From: Montifringilla adamsi
Lineage: Eukaryota > Chordata > Aves > Passeriformes > Passeridae
Direction of reading: 5' to 3'
Assembly (NCBI GenBank): GCA_017590115.1
Contig: JAGGNK010006426.1
Location: 771,578-835,577, forward strand
DNA: 64,000 nt
The notes beneath the pieces were generated by a model, which worked only from the letters and a program-made list of their open reading frames with translations, ran no database searches and had not been told where the DNA came from. Below, piece after piece: positions 47,644-61,100 of this stretch (within the stretch, counting starts at the first letter, position 1; each line of letters begins with the position of its first letter). A program made the translations under genes and the position numbers.

Positions 47644-50055
47644 AGAGATAAATTTTGAGATCTGGATCCAGAAAAAGCAGTTGAATGACCAACTGTCACT
47701 GAAAGTTTAAGGGGAATTACACCTTTAAATCAGTCAGGTTTTGGAAACTTCAGTTTTCATTGAGTTTATCGAACATTGAATGAAACAGCCCTTTCCTTCA
47801 GAAACATTAATGAGGAAATACTCTTCATTTGATACAGAAATAATAATTTAATGCTCTGCCAATATGTGGATGATTATGGAGAGAGCGGAAGCGTATTTGC
47901 TGTCATTACAATCATGCCAAAGGCGAAGTGTCTAAAAACCCACTCACCTCATGTTATTAAGTAGCAGAAGGAAATTCATAAATCACTATTCATTTTGAAT
48001 CACATAAAATAATCATATCTAATTGGGACCTTATTATTTCATTATTCATCTTGTTTTGTTGGGAGCAGTCCAAAATATTAAGTCATAATATATAGTCTAT
48101 CACAAAACACTCTGCTATGTGCTGGCACATATATTGGTTTCAAAGATTTCCTTCCTGTTTTTCATTTGTATACTAGAGAATCTTATTTAAAAATAAATCA
48201 CTAAAAAGGCACCTCTGCTGTGGACAATGATGTGTTCTGCGTGTGCAGTCAACATAAATGCCTTTTGCTTTGGACTTCAGGATTGTTTGATATTGTATGA
48301 GTTTCCATTAAATTAATCTTAAAAGTGTGGAATTCTGGACTGATAATACTTATTTTTGTGTATACTTTTTTCTCTAAAATTTTATAGTCAATTTTGTAGT
48401 CATTATTATTAGCATTTGAAAAGATTATTGTACCTGCTTCTTTATGAAAATTTATACTGTCCTCCTTGTTTGTCTGTGGTTTGGAGTGAGATGTAAGAGT
48501 TTGTTTTAAAACTCTTGACTCCTGCCATGGTTTCTGAAATCCTTCATCTGTATTACAGTTAGATAGTCCATTTTGAGAGGCACTATTCAGACCCTTTAAA
48601 AAACCTGACCTATGTGCTGTAACTCAAATGACCCTTTTGAATTCTATTCCTCAAGGTCACCGAGATCTAGTTTCTTAAGAGAAATGTTTTCATATAGTCA
48701 CTGGTTACAAATTATTTTCCTCACACCACATTATCTTGAGCAGCACAAATGAAAAAAAAAATAAAGATACAACAAAAGTGCTCAATAACATTCAACTAAA
48801 AAGGATAATAAGTACCATTTCAGCATTCACAATGGAAACTGAAAATAATCCCCATTAAATACACTCAATAGGAATGAAGAAATAGTTTCAGAATTGATAT
48901 AAAATTGGCAGAGCTTCCCTGAAGTCAGTGGAATTTTGCTGAATTACATCACCTAAAATTTTGCTTTCCTGGGGGGAATAAAAAGTGTTTTAAACTTAAA
49001 ATAATAATGGATAGGTTTTCTCAGAAAGGACAATGGCTTTTCTATAAAAATCTTCTATCTTTTTTTCCTAATACATGCCAGCTGAATCAATCATGTGAAA
49101 TGTTCTAACTTGTAAAATGTTAAGATACTAAGGCAAAAATAGGATAGCTAGTTGTAGAGCAAAATGTAGTTGTTCATTGAAAAAACTAATGGATGGATTT
49201 TTCTACCTGAAACACCCTTGGTTCATACAATAAATGTTGCAAAAAGAAAAGAAAGAAACTACAGAACTAATGTCACATAAATGGCAAAAGTCTTCAGGTC
49301 AATTAATAAAAATACCATGGAAAATTTAACTCTCAGATGAGGTATAAACTTCTTAGTGACAACAAAATTTGTTGCTCTGTCTAGCAACAGCATGCTGTAT
49401 TAAGTCATCAAATGCATCCAATACTATTTAAAGCAAAATTAGCAAAATTGCTTTTAAATAAACTATAAAGATGAAACCATTATATATGCTTCAAATTCAT
49501 CTTCAGGAAATGTCATGTGGAAAAAGATCACATACCATATTGAATGTTGTATCAAATATGTCTGTAGGCACATTTAATTGTTAAAATAATTGCCTGATCT
49601 TCCATGGTAACATGAATATGCTGTATCTAAATTTTTACCAAAAAAAAAAATAAAAATTATATGCTTCTGGAAGAATTCTGTAGCTGTCCCTGACTTTTAG
49701 TAGTCAAAAAGCAAGTACAAACATAGGAACTTCTCCACAAATGTCCACTGGAAGAATGTTTCTTGGTCCTTATCAGCCTTTGCATACTGCTTTAAAATAT
49801 TTCTGATATTTATCACATGTCCAATGCAGCAATATTTTCAGGGGCATACTCACTATGACAAAGACTTTTCGAGGCCACTGGAGCTTCAAGATGTTCTAGT
49901 GCTGACATTTTGAGTTATACCAGTTCCAGTAGATTTTTGCTTACTCCACAATCTTCAGGATGTACATGCTGTGATGTGCACATAATCATGGCCACAGTCG
50001 CTTTTCATGTGGACATACATCCTTCTTCACACTGGAGTTCCAACCTGCCCCATTC

Positions 50056-50335
50056 AGCAGCACACAAAAAGCAGTAAAATACTAGTCAACTAGTCAACTG
50101 CCAATCCAGGCAACAATTTATTGAAATTATCCCAGTCACAGTAGAGCAGGTAACAAGGACTACAGCAATCAGCAAAAGCAAAAATATCTGGGCTTCAATA
50201 TAGTGTCAAGCAAGCAAGCCCCATGGCAAGTACAAGACCCTTTCAGTTATTAGCTAAACAGTTATAAATTTGGGCTAGTACACTCCAATCAAATCTGTTA
50301 TTTTTAACCCTTGAGCCCTGTTGGGTTCCTAAAAT
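50056..50335 (-). mobile_element. Possible LTR remnant (reverse)
   Basis: Read on the reverse strand, a TATA-like word (near 50269) precedes an AATAAA (reverse complement of 50117-50122) by about 150 bases, followed by a U5-like segment ('ttgttgcctggattggc'). This is the order of an LTR promoter and polyadenylation signal. The ends are not clear and I cannot name a family. It directly adjoins the LTR at 50343. Confidence 0.35.
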
Positions 50336-50342
50336 AGCCTGC

Positions 50343-50895
50343 TGTTGTTTAAGCTGCATTGAGACCTAAGCACCATGCAAATGCTCACTTGCTACCCCTT
50401 AGTAGTTGGGATAGAGAACTGAAAGAGTAAAAGTGAGAAAACTGATGGGTTGAGGTAAAATAGACTAATAGGTTAAAAGCTGCAGAGCAAAGTAAGGAAT
50501 TCTTTCACCACTTGTCATGTGCAGGCCGGTGTTCAGTCACCAGGAACGCAGAGCTCAGGCCTGTGTTAATGGTGACTTGGGAAGACAAATCCCATCACTG
50601 CAAATGTGCCCCTCTCTCTTCTTATTCCCTAGCTTTATTTACTCAGATCGATGTCATATGGCACGGAATAATAGCCTTTGGGTCAGTCTGGTCAGCAGTC
50701 CTTGGTCTGTCCCCTCCCAGTCTCCTGTGCACCGCCAGCCTCCTCCTTGCAGGGAAGCATGAAAAGCATGCTGTTGTTCATCAGTAACTAAAGCATGACT
50801 ATGTTATCAACTCTATTTTCACCAAAAATCCAAACCACAAAACCACGTGAGCTACTATGAAGAAAATTAGTCATATCCCATCCAAAAACAGTACA
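50343..50895 (-). mobile_element. Avian ERV solo LTR, second family (reverse)
   Basis: A 553-bp reverse-strand LTR of the family at 24628. Shared landmarks, in reverse order, are 'gtaaaagtgagaaaactgat' near 50429, 'aaggaattctttcaccactt' near 50494, 'gtgttcagtcaccaggaacg' near 50529, 'tgacttgggaagacaaat' near 50573, 'gatgtcatatggcacgg' near 50650, 'cccctcccagtctcctgtgc' near 50709, and 'gctactatgaagaaaattag' near 50851. It ends in AGTACA. It is 5'-to-3' nearly complete but decayed. Frames of 91 and 81 codons inside are not genes. Confidence 0.82.
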
Positions 50896-52259
50896 AAAAA
50901 GAAAGAACAGTAGTGCTAGGCAAGGTACCATGGATTGTCGATATATATATTCCATATAGACCAATTAAATAGAGCTTTTATTCAACAATGTTTCCCTACT
51001 TGGTTCCCCTTCGTTCATCACTTTCTTCCTGATGCTGTGTTTATTTTCACTTTACAGTTACTGTTCAACATACTGTTCATCCTGCATACCATTCATGCTC
51101 TGTAACCTTATCTTCTTTTGCCTTACCATTTCTTTTATGTTCAAAATGCTGCTGAGAAAACTTCATGGGCAATCTCATAGACCAGTAATGGATGCCAGGA
51201 AAAGAAGGCTTCTCCTACTTTTTCTACCAAAAACATATTTGATTTAAATTGAAATATCTTGTGGATGTCCTCAGGTTGTCAAAGGATGTCCCTGTTGTAG
51301 CCTTGGATATGACTAAAGGAAAGAAGCTTTAATTACTTTTTAAAACTCAAGTAAAGAAAACTTCCTATTCTTTCATCTCAGTTTGAAGGTAATTCCCCTG
51401 CTAATAAAGCAAGAAAATCTTCAAAATTCCTGTAAAATTTTCTTGCAAAAACAAAGATGGTAGTGGTGGTTTGGTAAAAGAACTTATATTGTGGTGTCTT
51501 TAGTGTTCCATACTTGACTAATTTAGGGTTTATTTGCCAAATATATATTTAATGCCTTTGAATTGCACTAATGAATATAGATTCTGAGGGCACGTGACCT
51601 TATTTTTGAGGTTAAATGAACTAGCTTTTTTGGGACTTCTACACCTTCATTTCCATGTTAAAGGAATTAATAAGTCCTTTATCTCCTCTGACCGATCGTC
51701 TTGCTCATCATTTATGCTCATGTTTCTCAGTTTGCTTCATTCTCTTTAACTGTTTTATCATATATATGTTACTAACCTCTTTAGTAATAGATTCTTCTTC
51801 TTCTATTTCATGGAAATTATTTTCTTCCTTAAGGTTTATTTTACTATTTAAACTTCTAAACTTTATTTCCTCCCTTGGGACCCATAAATATACTTAAATA
51901 TCTAACTAAATTAATGAAATATAACTCCCAAAAAAAGCTGGATTTCCTTCTTTTTTTCCCCATCGGATCTGTATGTTGCTTTGTTTTCAACTTTTGTACA
52001 CACTCAAAAACATTTTCTGTGAAACTGAGAATTAAAGTAATGAAGGAAAATATCTAGCTGAATGAGAAACTATTATGACCATTGTCAAATCTCTGTCTTC
52101 ACATTGGCAGTTGATCATAATACTGAAGAAGGGTGTGAAGTAAGACTGGAATATTCACATGTGAGATCAGTATTTTCTGGGAAAAAGTTTAATGTGTTAA
52201 GACATGTTTGTTAAATTTTCTCTCAGTTACAACCAAAAGAAAGTAGCGTGAAAAAAAAT
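50896..52259. other. Unique AT-rich stretch
   Basis: No gene or element is recognised. Open frames are at most 80 codons and hydrophobic because of T-rich sequence. Confidence 0.5.
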
Positions 52260-52830
52260 GTATCTGGCTGAGCTGGAGTTCATTTTCACATAGCAACCCT
52301 CACCAGCTTTGCATTGGCAGCTGAAAGAATGTAGGCGATACACCAGTGTTTTGGCTACTGCTGAGCAGCACTGGCACATCATCAGCTCTGTCTTTCCAAC
52401 ACTGCATCAGTAGGCAGGGATTTGGCAAGATCCTGGAAGGGGATACAATAAAGGAGAGCTGACCAAATTGGCTGAAAGGATATTTCATGCCATATTATGT
52501 CTACTCAGCCATAAAAAGCCAAGAGAGAGGAGTGGGGGCTTTGGGGAAAGGAATTGAATGTTACGCTGTTGCTGACATTTGCCTTCCAGAGCAACCAACA
52601 TGGGTACTCAAGTCCAGCTTCCCAGGAAGTAGAAGGACAACACCAACTGAAGGGAAGTGGAGAATAAACATTTTGTTTTTCTTAGCTTCTGCATGCAGCC
52701 TTTACTTTTGCTTTATTAAACTGACTTTATCTTCACTCATTGGCTTTTTACATTTTATTTGCTCCCTGCCTGTCCTGATGAGTGGCTTGGTAGGCACGGG
52801 CCAAGGAGTGTCAGGAGATGCATACATTAA
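52260..52830 (+). mobile_element. Decayed avian ERV LTR (forward)
   Basis: A forward LTR related to those at 24628 and 50343. Recognisable parts are 'ggctactgctgagcagcac' near 52353, 'gagctgaccaaattggctg' near 52457, 'ccatattatgtctactcag' near 52490, a TATA-like 'cataaaaagcc' at 52510, AATAAA at 52663 and 'ctttattaaactgac' near 52711. Both ends are indistinct, so borders are approximate. The 120-codon frame at 52487-52849 lies within it and is not a gene. Confidence 0.65.
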
Positions 52831-55800
52831 TTTATTAGCAAAAAATTGAGTGTGGTAAGCACAGCAAGGACAATACAATATGATATTCTTTTCTATGCAC
52901 TATCATAAGCTGCCTGTTTAGTTTTCATTCCAGCATCTTTACTGTGGGTGATGAGGCAAGAGACAAAAAGAACTGAGTTTGTTTTTTTAGAGAAAGGACA
53001 AGTATGTATCTCTGACAGTTAAGAAAACCTGTATTTAGCTTACGAATGAGTGAATTTTATAAGAATTCAGTGAAGGAAATAAACAGGAAAAGCAGGATAT
53101 CATTTTAGAGATGCTATTCTTCTCCCCTCCCTTTGTCTCTACCGTGCTTGAAGAGTAACGTAAGAAGTTGTAATGAGTGAAAATGTATCCTTTTCCCTCA
53201 TGGCATCTGATCAAATCAAAGAGGGCTTGGCAAATACATTAAGAAAGTGACATAATGGAAATTGAGTGACAGATATATATGCTGTTATATCCAAAGGAGA
53301 AATGAGAATAGATGCAACTAGAAAGAGTTGGAAAGATACACAACTCATATTTAATAGTTGCTGATGGTTCAGAGGTTTTTACGTTTCTTATTTATACTAG
53401 AAATTAGAGCACTTAACTGAGCAGATAATATCTGTGAGACAGTTAGGTATCCACCAAGAGGAGTGCAGTGTGACAGACAGACAGGTTAGCCAGCACAGCT
53501 TCCACAAGAGCTCTGGCTGTGACAACAAGTAGATGAATTAGACTGTACAGTCTGTGTTCCTTCTTCTGTGCTGCTTCCAGTACTAGAGCTAGTGTGTACG
53601 ACTACTTTGGATATGTGTGTAATTTTACTTGGGCCTGAAATTGAGAGAGCTGGAGACCACACACACAGGGAATAATGGCAACTGTTCAATTCAAAACATA
53701 ACACCAACCAAGAAAAGACAATCTTCACTTACTACACTTGTACAGCCCCTGGCAATCATTCAGTGCAATTAGGACAGCAGAGATATTAGAATAAAATAAA
53801 TATTTTTTATAATAGTGACATCTTTCTTATAATCCTTTAGACTGACGTGAATGGTTCACAATGTTATTGTGAAAAATGTGAATTAGGAGCACAGCTCCTT
53901 AATATAGAAGCTTTCAGTTACATGTAACAGCTAAGGTAACCGTCTGTGTGAAGGCATTATTCCTCTTCTCCCCATTGAAAACCTGAGATTCCACAGTCTT
54001 ACTGCTAACCTAAATTAAGACAGGTGTTTTAAAAATAAATTTCTAGGTCATATACTCTTGCTGAGACTCTTGCTGTACAAATTCTTCAAAGTTTAGTGTT
54101 CCAGAAGTTCAGAAGAAAGATGATGCAATTGAACTTGTTAGAGGTCTAGGAAAGAGATATAGAATTAAATATATCTGTAATTGTTATGATATGGCAAGAT
54201 AAAAATACCTTACTCAAAACTTCTTTCTTATATACCTGTTTCAAAATACAAAAGTACAAAATTAAAGTTTAGGTACACACTGATTTGCAGAGGTGCTTCA
54301 TTTCAGCAAGGGTCAACTTAAGTGATATTTCATTGCCTTTTCATGCTGGGCTCTGGATATTATAAAAATTAATATTTGTGACAGACATGTTAAAGTAATT
54401 TACACATGCACACTTAACCTTGTTTGTTTAAAGGTAAATATCAGAGATATTTTAAATAACACCTAAAGCTAATCAAGTAAAACTACAGTAAATATTCGTT
54501 AAGGGCAGCCACTATTACATCTCAGAATGCCAAGGTAACAATAAAATGTTAATAGTTTCTTCATGCTATGGCCAATCCATGTCCCACAGAGATAATTAAG
54601 ATATTTTAAATTACTCCTCTCTTGTGATGTAAATCTGTTCCTCTTTTGTGAGAAAATGTTATGATTTCTAAAATACGAAATAATATCAATAATGAAAATT
54701 AATGCAGAAATAGTATATGAGACGAGAAATCCTAACATGATTTAATTTCAGAGATGGCTTTCATGAGTTTTTTAATTCTTCTATAAATACCAAATGGGTT
54801 ATGAAGAATTTGAGAAAATTAGCCATCATCACCGAATGAAAGGAGCTGAGAACTCCAATTTAATTGAGGAAGTTAAAACCTTATAATGAAATAGTGGCAT
54901 CATCCTAATGAATTCTGATCTAACACTTGACATGGAGCACTGGAACTGTGAAATATCTGACTTGTCATTTGGAAAGCCAAATAACACTTATGGACTTTTT
55001 TTAATTTTCCCTATTTTGAAGTCAGTTTTAAAGAGGAAGTGTTGTCATCTCTTTTTGGTTACTGATAATTTGTACATAGATCAAAACAAATCTTATTTAC
55101 CAATCAACAAGTTAATAATTATTTTCGGAAGTCATTACTTGTAAATATGTTTCAAGATTTATGTTTTCATCTGGATGAGTTCTAACGAGGAACATGTTAC
55201 GAACAGTGCAGATTCAAATAAGAAAAACAAGTTTGTGTATCATGGCAATTAAAACTGGGATACTAGAAAGAAGGCCTTAGCCCTTTAATATGATTATTGC
55301 CCATATTTTACAAGACGAGTCTTAATAAAGCCAGATCAGCAGCATTTTCACTAACCACACACACACACACACACGTATATGAACAAAGCAAGCAGTTAAA
55401 CATGCAAAGTCAATACATTTCAGCTTTACTCCACTCATGTACAGGCTTGACTGATATGTAGATTTAGGAAGAGTTTGTGAAACTTCATTATGAAAAATAA
55501 TATTCTGTTTTTATTTATTTTTCAATAAACATGACAATCTATTCCTCTTTAGACAGCTTTTGTATTCCTGGAGTGGAGCATGAGAAGAGAAGTAGCTGCA
55601 AAAAAAAAAAAAAATTTAAATGAATCAATTTGAAATTTTATTTAAAAGTGAATTAATGGTGGCCACAATTTCTAGACTTGAGTGTTCTGTTTCTCATGGA
55701 TTCACAGGTAAAATAGAGAACCATGGAGCAACATACCCAATATTTTAATGGGTAATTATTTTTGACACTCTTGCATGTATTAGAAATCATCTACATTGTT

Positions 55801-58074
55801 ATTTAACTCACGGTTACTTTTTTTGAGTAACTGATTTACCATTGAAGTTAGGCTACATTCTTATATCAATCAAATCTGTGCAGAGAGGCATTCTCATTGA
55901 AATGAATGCACATTCATTCAAGATAAGAATGAGAAATGGCAAAAAAATCATGCTTTATGGTATTACCGAGGGAGAAGAATGGGACTCTGAAACTATTTTA
56001 TCAGAAATTTGGCAAGATCTTACTGCTGGCAATACATATACAAATCCTGCAGTGAGAATGCAAATGTCTGAGATGGCAGAATTTAAAATGTATAAAAAGT
56101 AAAATTGGATAGAGGAAGAGCAAAGGGATACTGAATCAGATACAATGAATTTTTAAGATTTGTTTTTCTTTTTTTTTTGCCAGGAATCAGACGATCTTTA
56201 TAAAGACAAAAGCAACATCCCTCCAGTACAAGAAAAAAAAAAAAAAAAAAAAATTTAAAAAAAACCCCCACTTTTAGTAGTTTTTAGTGAGATGATCAGA
56301 TTCCAACTTCTGTGGTGAGATAGCTGACATGAAATCAGTAGATGGTGAAAAAATGCACCAGGTGTTCAATTTGTGGGAAAAAATATCTTATCCAGGGAAA
56401 AGACTTTTGACCTCCTAATTCAATAAATTAAACTAATAGAAGGCTAAAATCCTGGCATGCATAAAGATTATCACCATCAAATAGTAACACTAGATGTATG
56501 ACACTGAGGATTACTTCATACTTAGTTGATTATGAGGTGTTGAAGTATCAGTAGTTAAATAGTTTAGGACTCATTTGATTACAGCATATATTGGATGAAA
56601 TAGCATATGCAAGTGATTCTACAGTTGCTTCACAGAACTGGTGGTTTTTGGCTCTTCCAGCAAGAAATTGGATGACATCCTCTCTCAGGTCTGAAGATGA
56701 TACCCTTCTTGGGAAATAAAATGTATTGAAATTGCACTTGCCCTCCTATTTTTGTCTCAGAGACTAAGAAATCTGACATCTTACTACCATTATTTGTGCA
56801 GCAGAAGTTGAATTGGATTTTTCCAAAACAAATGATTAATGTATAAGAGTTTGCAATTTAATACTCGGGATTTTTTCCCTGCACAAGCATCTTGGATCCT
56901 GTTTTCAGCAACTGATTTAACATATAAATTGGCCAAACTTGGCAAAAGTCAAGAATATTTAATAGGATACAGATGGTACCACAGAAAGCAATATCTAGAG
57001 ATTTGGGTGACTTGAATGCTCTTTAGCCCTCTACCAGCTGCTTTGGCTCAAGTGTGAATGAAGACCTTTTAAGAATCAATAAGTGTATCTTATGTTGTGC
57101 CTAAGCATTGCCCACCCAACTAAGCTGACACCAAAAACAAAAGCAACCATATGGTTTTAAGTATATTAATGAACAGGGCACTACAGCTTGATACTCAAAT
57201 TTAAATATGTTAATTTAATACCATCAATTCTTTGCACTTTGCTAATTTCCATTGGCCATCTAATACAAAGAAATGTAATTCTCTCCAGATTTTCAGTTTC
57301 AACGGTAACAGAAAATAAAACAGACAGCAATTGCCTGAGGCTAGAAGAAAATGGAAGAGACACTCAATTTCTTTCTTTACAAACCATAATAAAATCACAG
57401 TCAATAGATTTTAGTTATTGGAATCATAAAACAACACTAGCTGCAGTTAAGAATTAAGTCCTTTGGGGCTGTAAGTGCTCTATATGGTGTTTTCAGCTTG
57501 TAATGAATGATTACTAATTACAAGGCTCAGATTATATTGCAAGCATTTAAGTGCTGATGTCCCACTATAATAAAGCAGAGAACCTCGAGCAATGTCCTCT
57601 TTTCTTTTTTATGCAGCAGCACACTGCATTTGATGAATTGATCTTCAAGTTCCTAATAAACGCTAAAACATAAATGATGGAGTGGATTCCAATTGTAAAT
57701 GGATTCCTGGGGCATTAGATGCTGGAGGCAATATCCTAACAATACTCTATTCTTTCCTCTAGCATTGACTCGTTATTATGTTCAGAGGCTCTTGTGGTTG
57801 TGTATATCAAGAGCAGCATTATTGCCACAGTTAAAACTATATACAGCTGTGAAATCTTCTTGGCAAAAATAAAAGAAAAAAACCTGGAAGACAAAAAAGA
57901 TACTAATCTATCCCATCACAACAGTACCAACAATCACGATCAAACAAGCAAACAAATAAATAAAAACTGGAACATGAGAAATTCTGGCTGAATTCCGGAA
58001 AGGGAAGTGTGGAGGTGATTAAAAATGGCAATAGTCAGAGATGCACTGATCATAACCCTAAGCCACCTGCTATC
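52831..58074. other. Unique AT-rich stretch
   Basis: No complete gene is recognised. It holds an AC tract at about 55356-55374, A-runs at about 55600 and 56233-56253, an exon-like segment at 56184, and a mixed-composition block at 57480-57770 that could be conserved non-coding DNA. Open frames reach 89 codons (57188-57457, forward) without known resemblance. Confidence 0.5.
56184..56258 (+). other. Candidate 3' exon or retroposed fragment (unproven)
   Basis: A long pyrimidine tract ending in GCCAG at 56179-56183 makes an excellent acceptor. The next 16 codons read ESDDLYKDKSNIPPVQ, a hydrophilic peptide, before running into a 21-base A-run and a stop at 56256. It could be a terminal exon, or a retroposed fragment whose A-run is the poly(A) tail. 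No polyadenylation signal was identified, and I do not recognise the peptide. Confidence 0.18.
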
Positions 58075-58160
58075 ATTGGACCTGCTTCAAGCAGGGGCTG
58101 GGGCTGGTGACCCAATTGGTGATCTGAAGATTCCTTCATACCCACACTATGACTGTGGTG
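58075..58160 (+). mobile_element. CR1 LINE 3'-terminal fragment
   Basis: The sequence 'cctgcttcaagcaggggctg' followed by 'gatctgaagattccttcata' and a weak 'ctatgactgtg' end follows the order of the last 80 bases of a CR1. It is short and decayed. Confidence 0.5.
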
Positions 58161-61100
58161 AAATTTCACTTGCAAATTTCTATTACAGATAAAGGCTTAA
58201 TAGCTTGGATTATGCATCAAATATCATACTCTCCATCAGTGGATCTGTGTCTTCCCCGTGCGAAGGGGGCACAGCACTCAGCTACAGCTATATACACAGG
58301 TATCTCTGAGGTAAAAGACAACAGTGAATTATCCCTTTCTGCAAACAAGGGTCTGCTCTGTTTCCTGGGAGCATTGCTTCCAGATCCTTTATTGCAGAAC
58401 TGCTTCTGACTGGTCGGACCCACCCTGTCCAGCTACAAGGCTTTATTCATCCCAGGTATCAGGCTTAGCATTCAGTTTTGGTGGACCTCATAAGGTTCCT
58501 GACTATTCACTTGTCCAGCCTATGCAGGATCCCTTGCATTCCTGCCTTCCTGCATTATTAACTCTTTCTATCAACATGAACTAATCACAGACCCTTACGT
58601 TGACTCAGATGTTAGTCATTCAGGCTATTATCCACTTGTCACATCCATATCTCACCAATTTAGTTATAACATTCTAAAATACAAAAGACACAGGATGCTT
58701 AGTACTTTTAACCTCAATTTTGATGCAGTCACTTCTTTTATGATGAAAGAGAGAGAGTGTAAGCATGCTTACATATTTTATAATGGATTCAAACAGAATA
58801 AATATATGGTAAAATTAATATAAAATATCATTTATGAAATAAAAAATCATAACTAGATCAGTACTTTTGAACTTAAGCTTCTTTTTAGACATATAAAATA
58901 AATTAAGTAAATTATATTTTTTGTTAAAAAAGCTTCAAAGAGTAAGTATTGAACTTTTTCAGAAAATGTGATTGAAAGCACACATTATTATAATCACAAC
59001 TTTAGAATTTACAAAGATTAGTTAAAAATGTCTGAGCAGTTAAGCAAAGAAAACTTTTGACAGATAAGTCTGCAAGAGACGTTTCTGCATTTTATAATTT
59101 TTTCCTCACATCCAGCATAAGCGTCTTAGTTTGTTCCCACTGCCTCTCATTCTCATGCCCTGTACCACTACTACTAAGCAATATAGTTTAAAAAATTATA
59201 TGAATTTTACAAGTACCTTCATCTAAAACATCTAATCCACATTTTATATAACTAAAGACACAGAGCGTGCTTATACACATTTTGTCCCAGGTGAAAATTC
59301 ATTATAAAATCTCATTTGTAGAAGCTCTTGTTTAAATTTGCAATTTTTATGGTGCCTTTCCAGCAGTCAAAAATCATGGATGGAAGAGGATCTAGGAATC
59401 CTTATGGATCTATCAGTCTGCTCAGAATAGAGTCAGGTAACAGAACTGTCAAAAAAGTCCAATGACTCTTTGGATCACAACTCATTATGAACAGTTGCTG
59501 ATGGCTTATTAGCCTTGGTTTTCCAAGTAAAAATAGAGCCATTTTAAAGTGCTGCTGATAGCAGTGCTTTTATGTTGACACTACATATCAAAAATCATCA
59601 ACACACCTGCACCTGTCATGAACTACCAAAGTGTGCTTCTCAAAAGTTATGAAAGTACTTTTCTGATTTCTCTACATCATACATTATATTCTGAAAACAA
59701 TTCGTTGCAACATTTATTTTTTCCTTTTCATCATCGGTTAAAACAAAATTCACTCAAAGGAAAATTTCCTTAATTTTCCTGCCTTCTCTGTTTTCCCTAG
59801 CTCCTCTGATCTTATTTCAAACATCAACTTCTCATCCACAGTATTTATTTATTTTTTTTTAAATTAACTTCTCATTCTCTGCTTCTCTGTTGTGTTCTAC
59901 TTGATCTGAACTTACTTCATCTAGACTTCTCCCTTATACCATTGAAGAAAACAAATTCTGAAAGTTGGTTTTTTTTCCCAGTTAAAGGAAAAGCCCACTG
60001 TCATTGCCTCCTCCCCTTCATCTCCTAATAATTTTTAGTGTTCCAAATAATTTTACTTTTTAACTTTTTTTCCATCCTTCAAAATACAGTGAAAATCACA
60101 GACCTTTGTGGTAAGCTAGCATTGCTATGTGACTAATGCAGTTTTGCAAAATAAGACCTTGAGTTTTTTTCACTATTTTTTCTTGCTCACATCTAGCTCA
60201 CACTTTCCTCTTTTAGACACTAGGGATATAATCAGTGGACTAGCTTAATATAACAGAAAGGAAAGTTTCGAATTTTCCTGGTGCCAATACAGTTTAATAA
60301 ATTGTAATTTATTTTTTCTCAGGTTAAGGTTAAAAGAAATACAAAAGAGCAAACACATGCTAAAGGATGCTTAAATTTTCCAGCTTAAATATTGTGAAAT
60401 TTAGTTCACTCAGCCTATCTAGTACCATCTCTGAAATTAACAGGCAGGTTAGTTACATTTTTAAAAATATATATATATATACAAGGGATGTAAAGATGTA
60501 ATGGCCAGATCACCAGTACTATTTTATTGTAGAAATAAAATTGCAGATTAACAGATGTATTAAGATTTGTGCAGGATAGAAAGAAACCGAATATTTCATA
60601 ATAAACAATTAATGGAAGAAAATAATGATTACCAAAAAAAACCCCAACTATTCAGCTGCAGATATTCAGGAGGTTGTATACAGAAATACTTAGACAAATA
60701 GATATGCCAATTAAATACACATGGTGAGTAAAACTGGTATTCACCACACATTGTGGCATTAGTATAATATTAGATATGCTAATTTGGTACAATTAACCTT
60801 TTGTAATTGCTTTAAAGACCTTGTCTAACCATGTGGAATATTACTTCATTGAAGAAATAACTGATTGAGTATAGAACTAGAGGCAAGGCTTCAAGAAACT
60901 AATTATGCTGTCTGGATACAGTACATTTTTACTGCCAAGGTTTAAGTCACCTTTATATATTCATATATTCTTCCAGACAATCTTAGTAATGGAGAACGAT
61001 TGCTCAAAGTTAAATATTTGGTTTTCATTTTTGTCCTCTGAATATGAGCTGTGAAATGCAACCAAATACTTTCACGGTTTGGGGCAGAGGGAAGAAAGAC

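Larger units (their letters stand above)
40446..50055. other. Unique AT-rich stretch with simple repeats
   Basis: No complete gene is recognised. It holds a poly(T) run at about 41471-41489, the AAT array at 44853, T/G-rich low complexity at 45590-45735, an exon-like segment at 46245-46375, a small imperfect duplication at 47570-47643, and mixed-composition stretches (42950-43010, 47790-48060) that could be conserved non-coding DNA. The largest open frame is 135 codons (46721-47128, forward) and resembles nothing known to me. Confidence 0.5.

Noticed and set aside
53486..53728. 80-codon Ser/Cys-rich reverse frame as a small secreted protein gene
   Set aside because: No recognisable signal peptide order, promoter or family; length is within chance expectation.
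58250..58570. Reverse-strand LTR
   Set aside because: AATAAA words are present on the reverse strand (near 58443 and 58386), but the only TATA-like word (near 58287) would lie downstream of them, the wrong order for an LTR. No clear ends.
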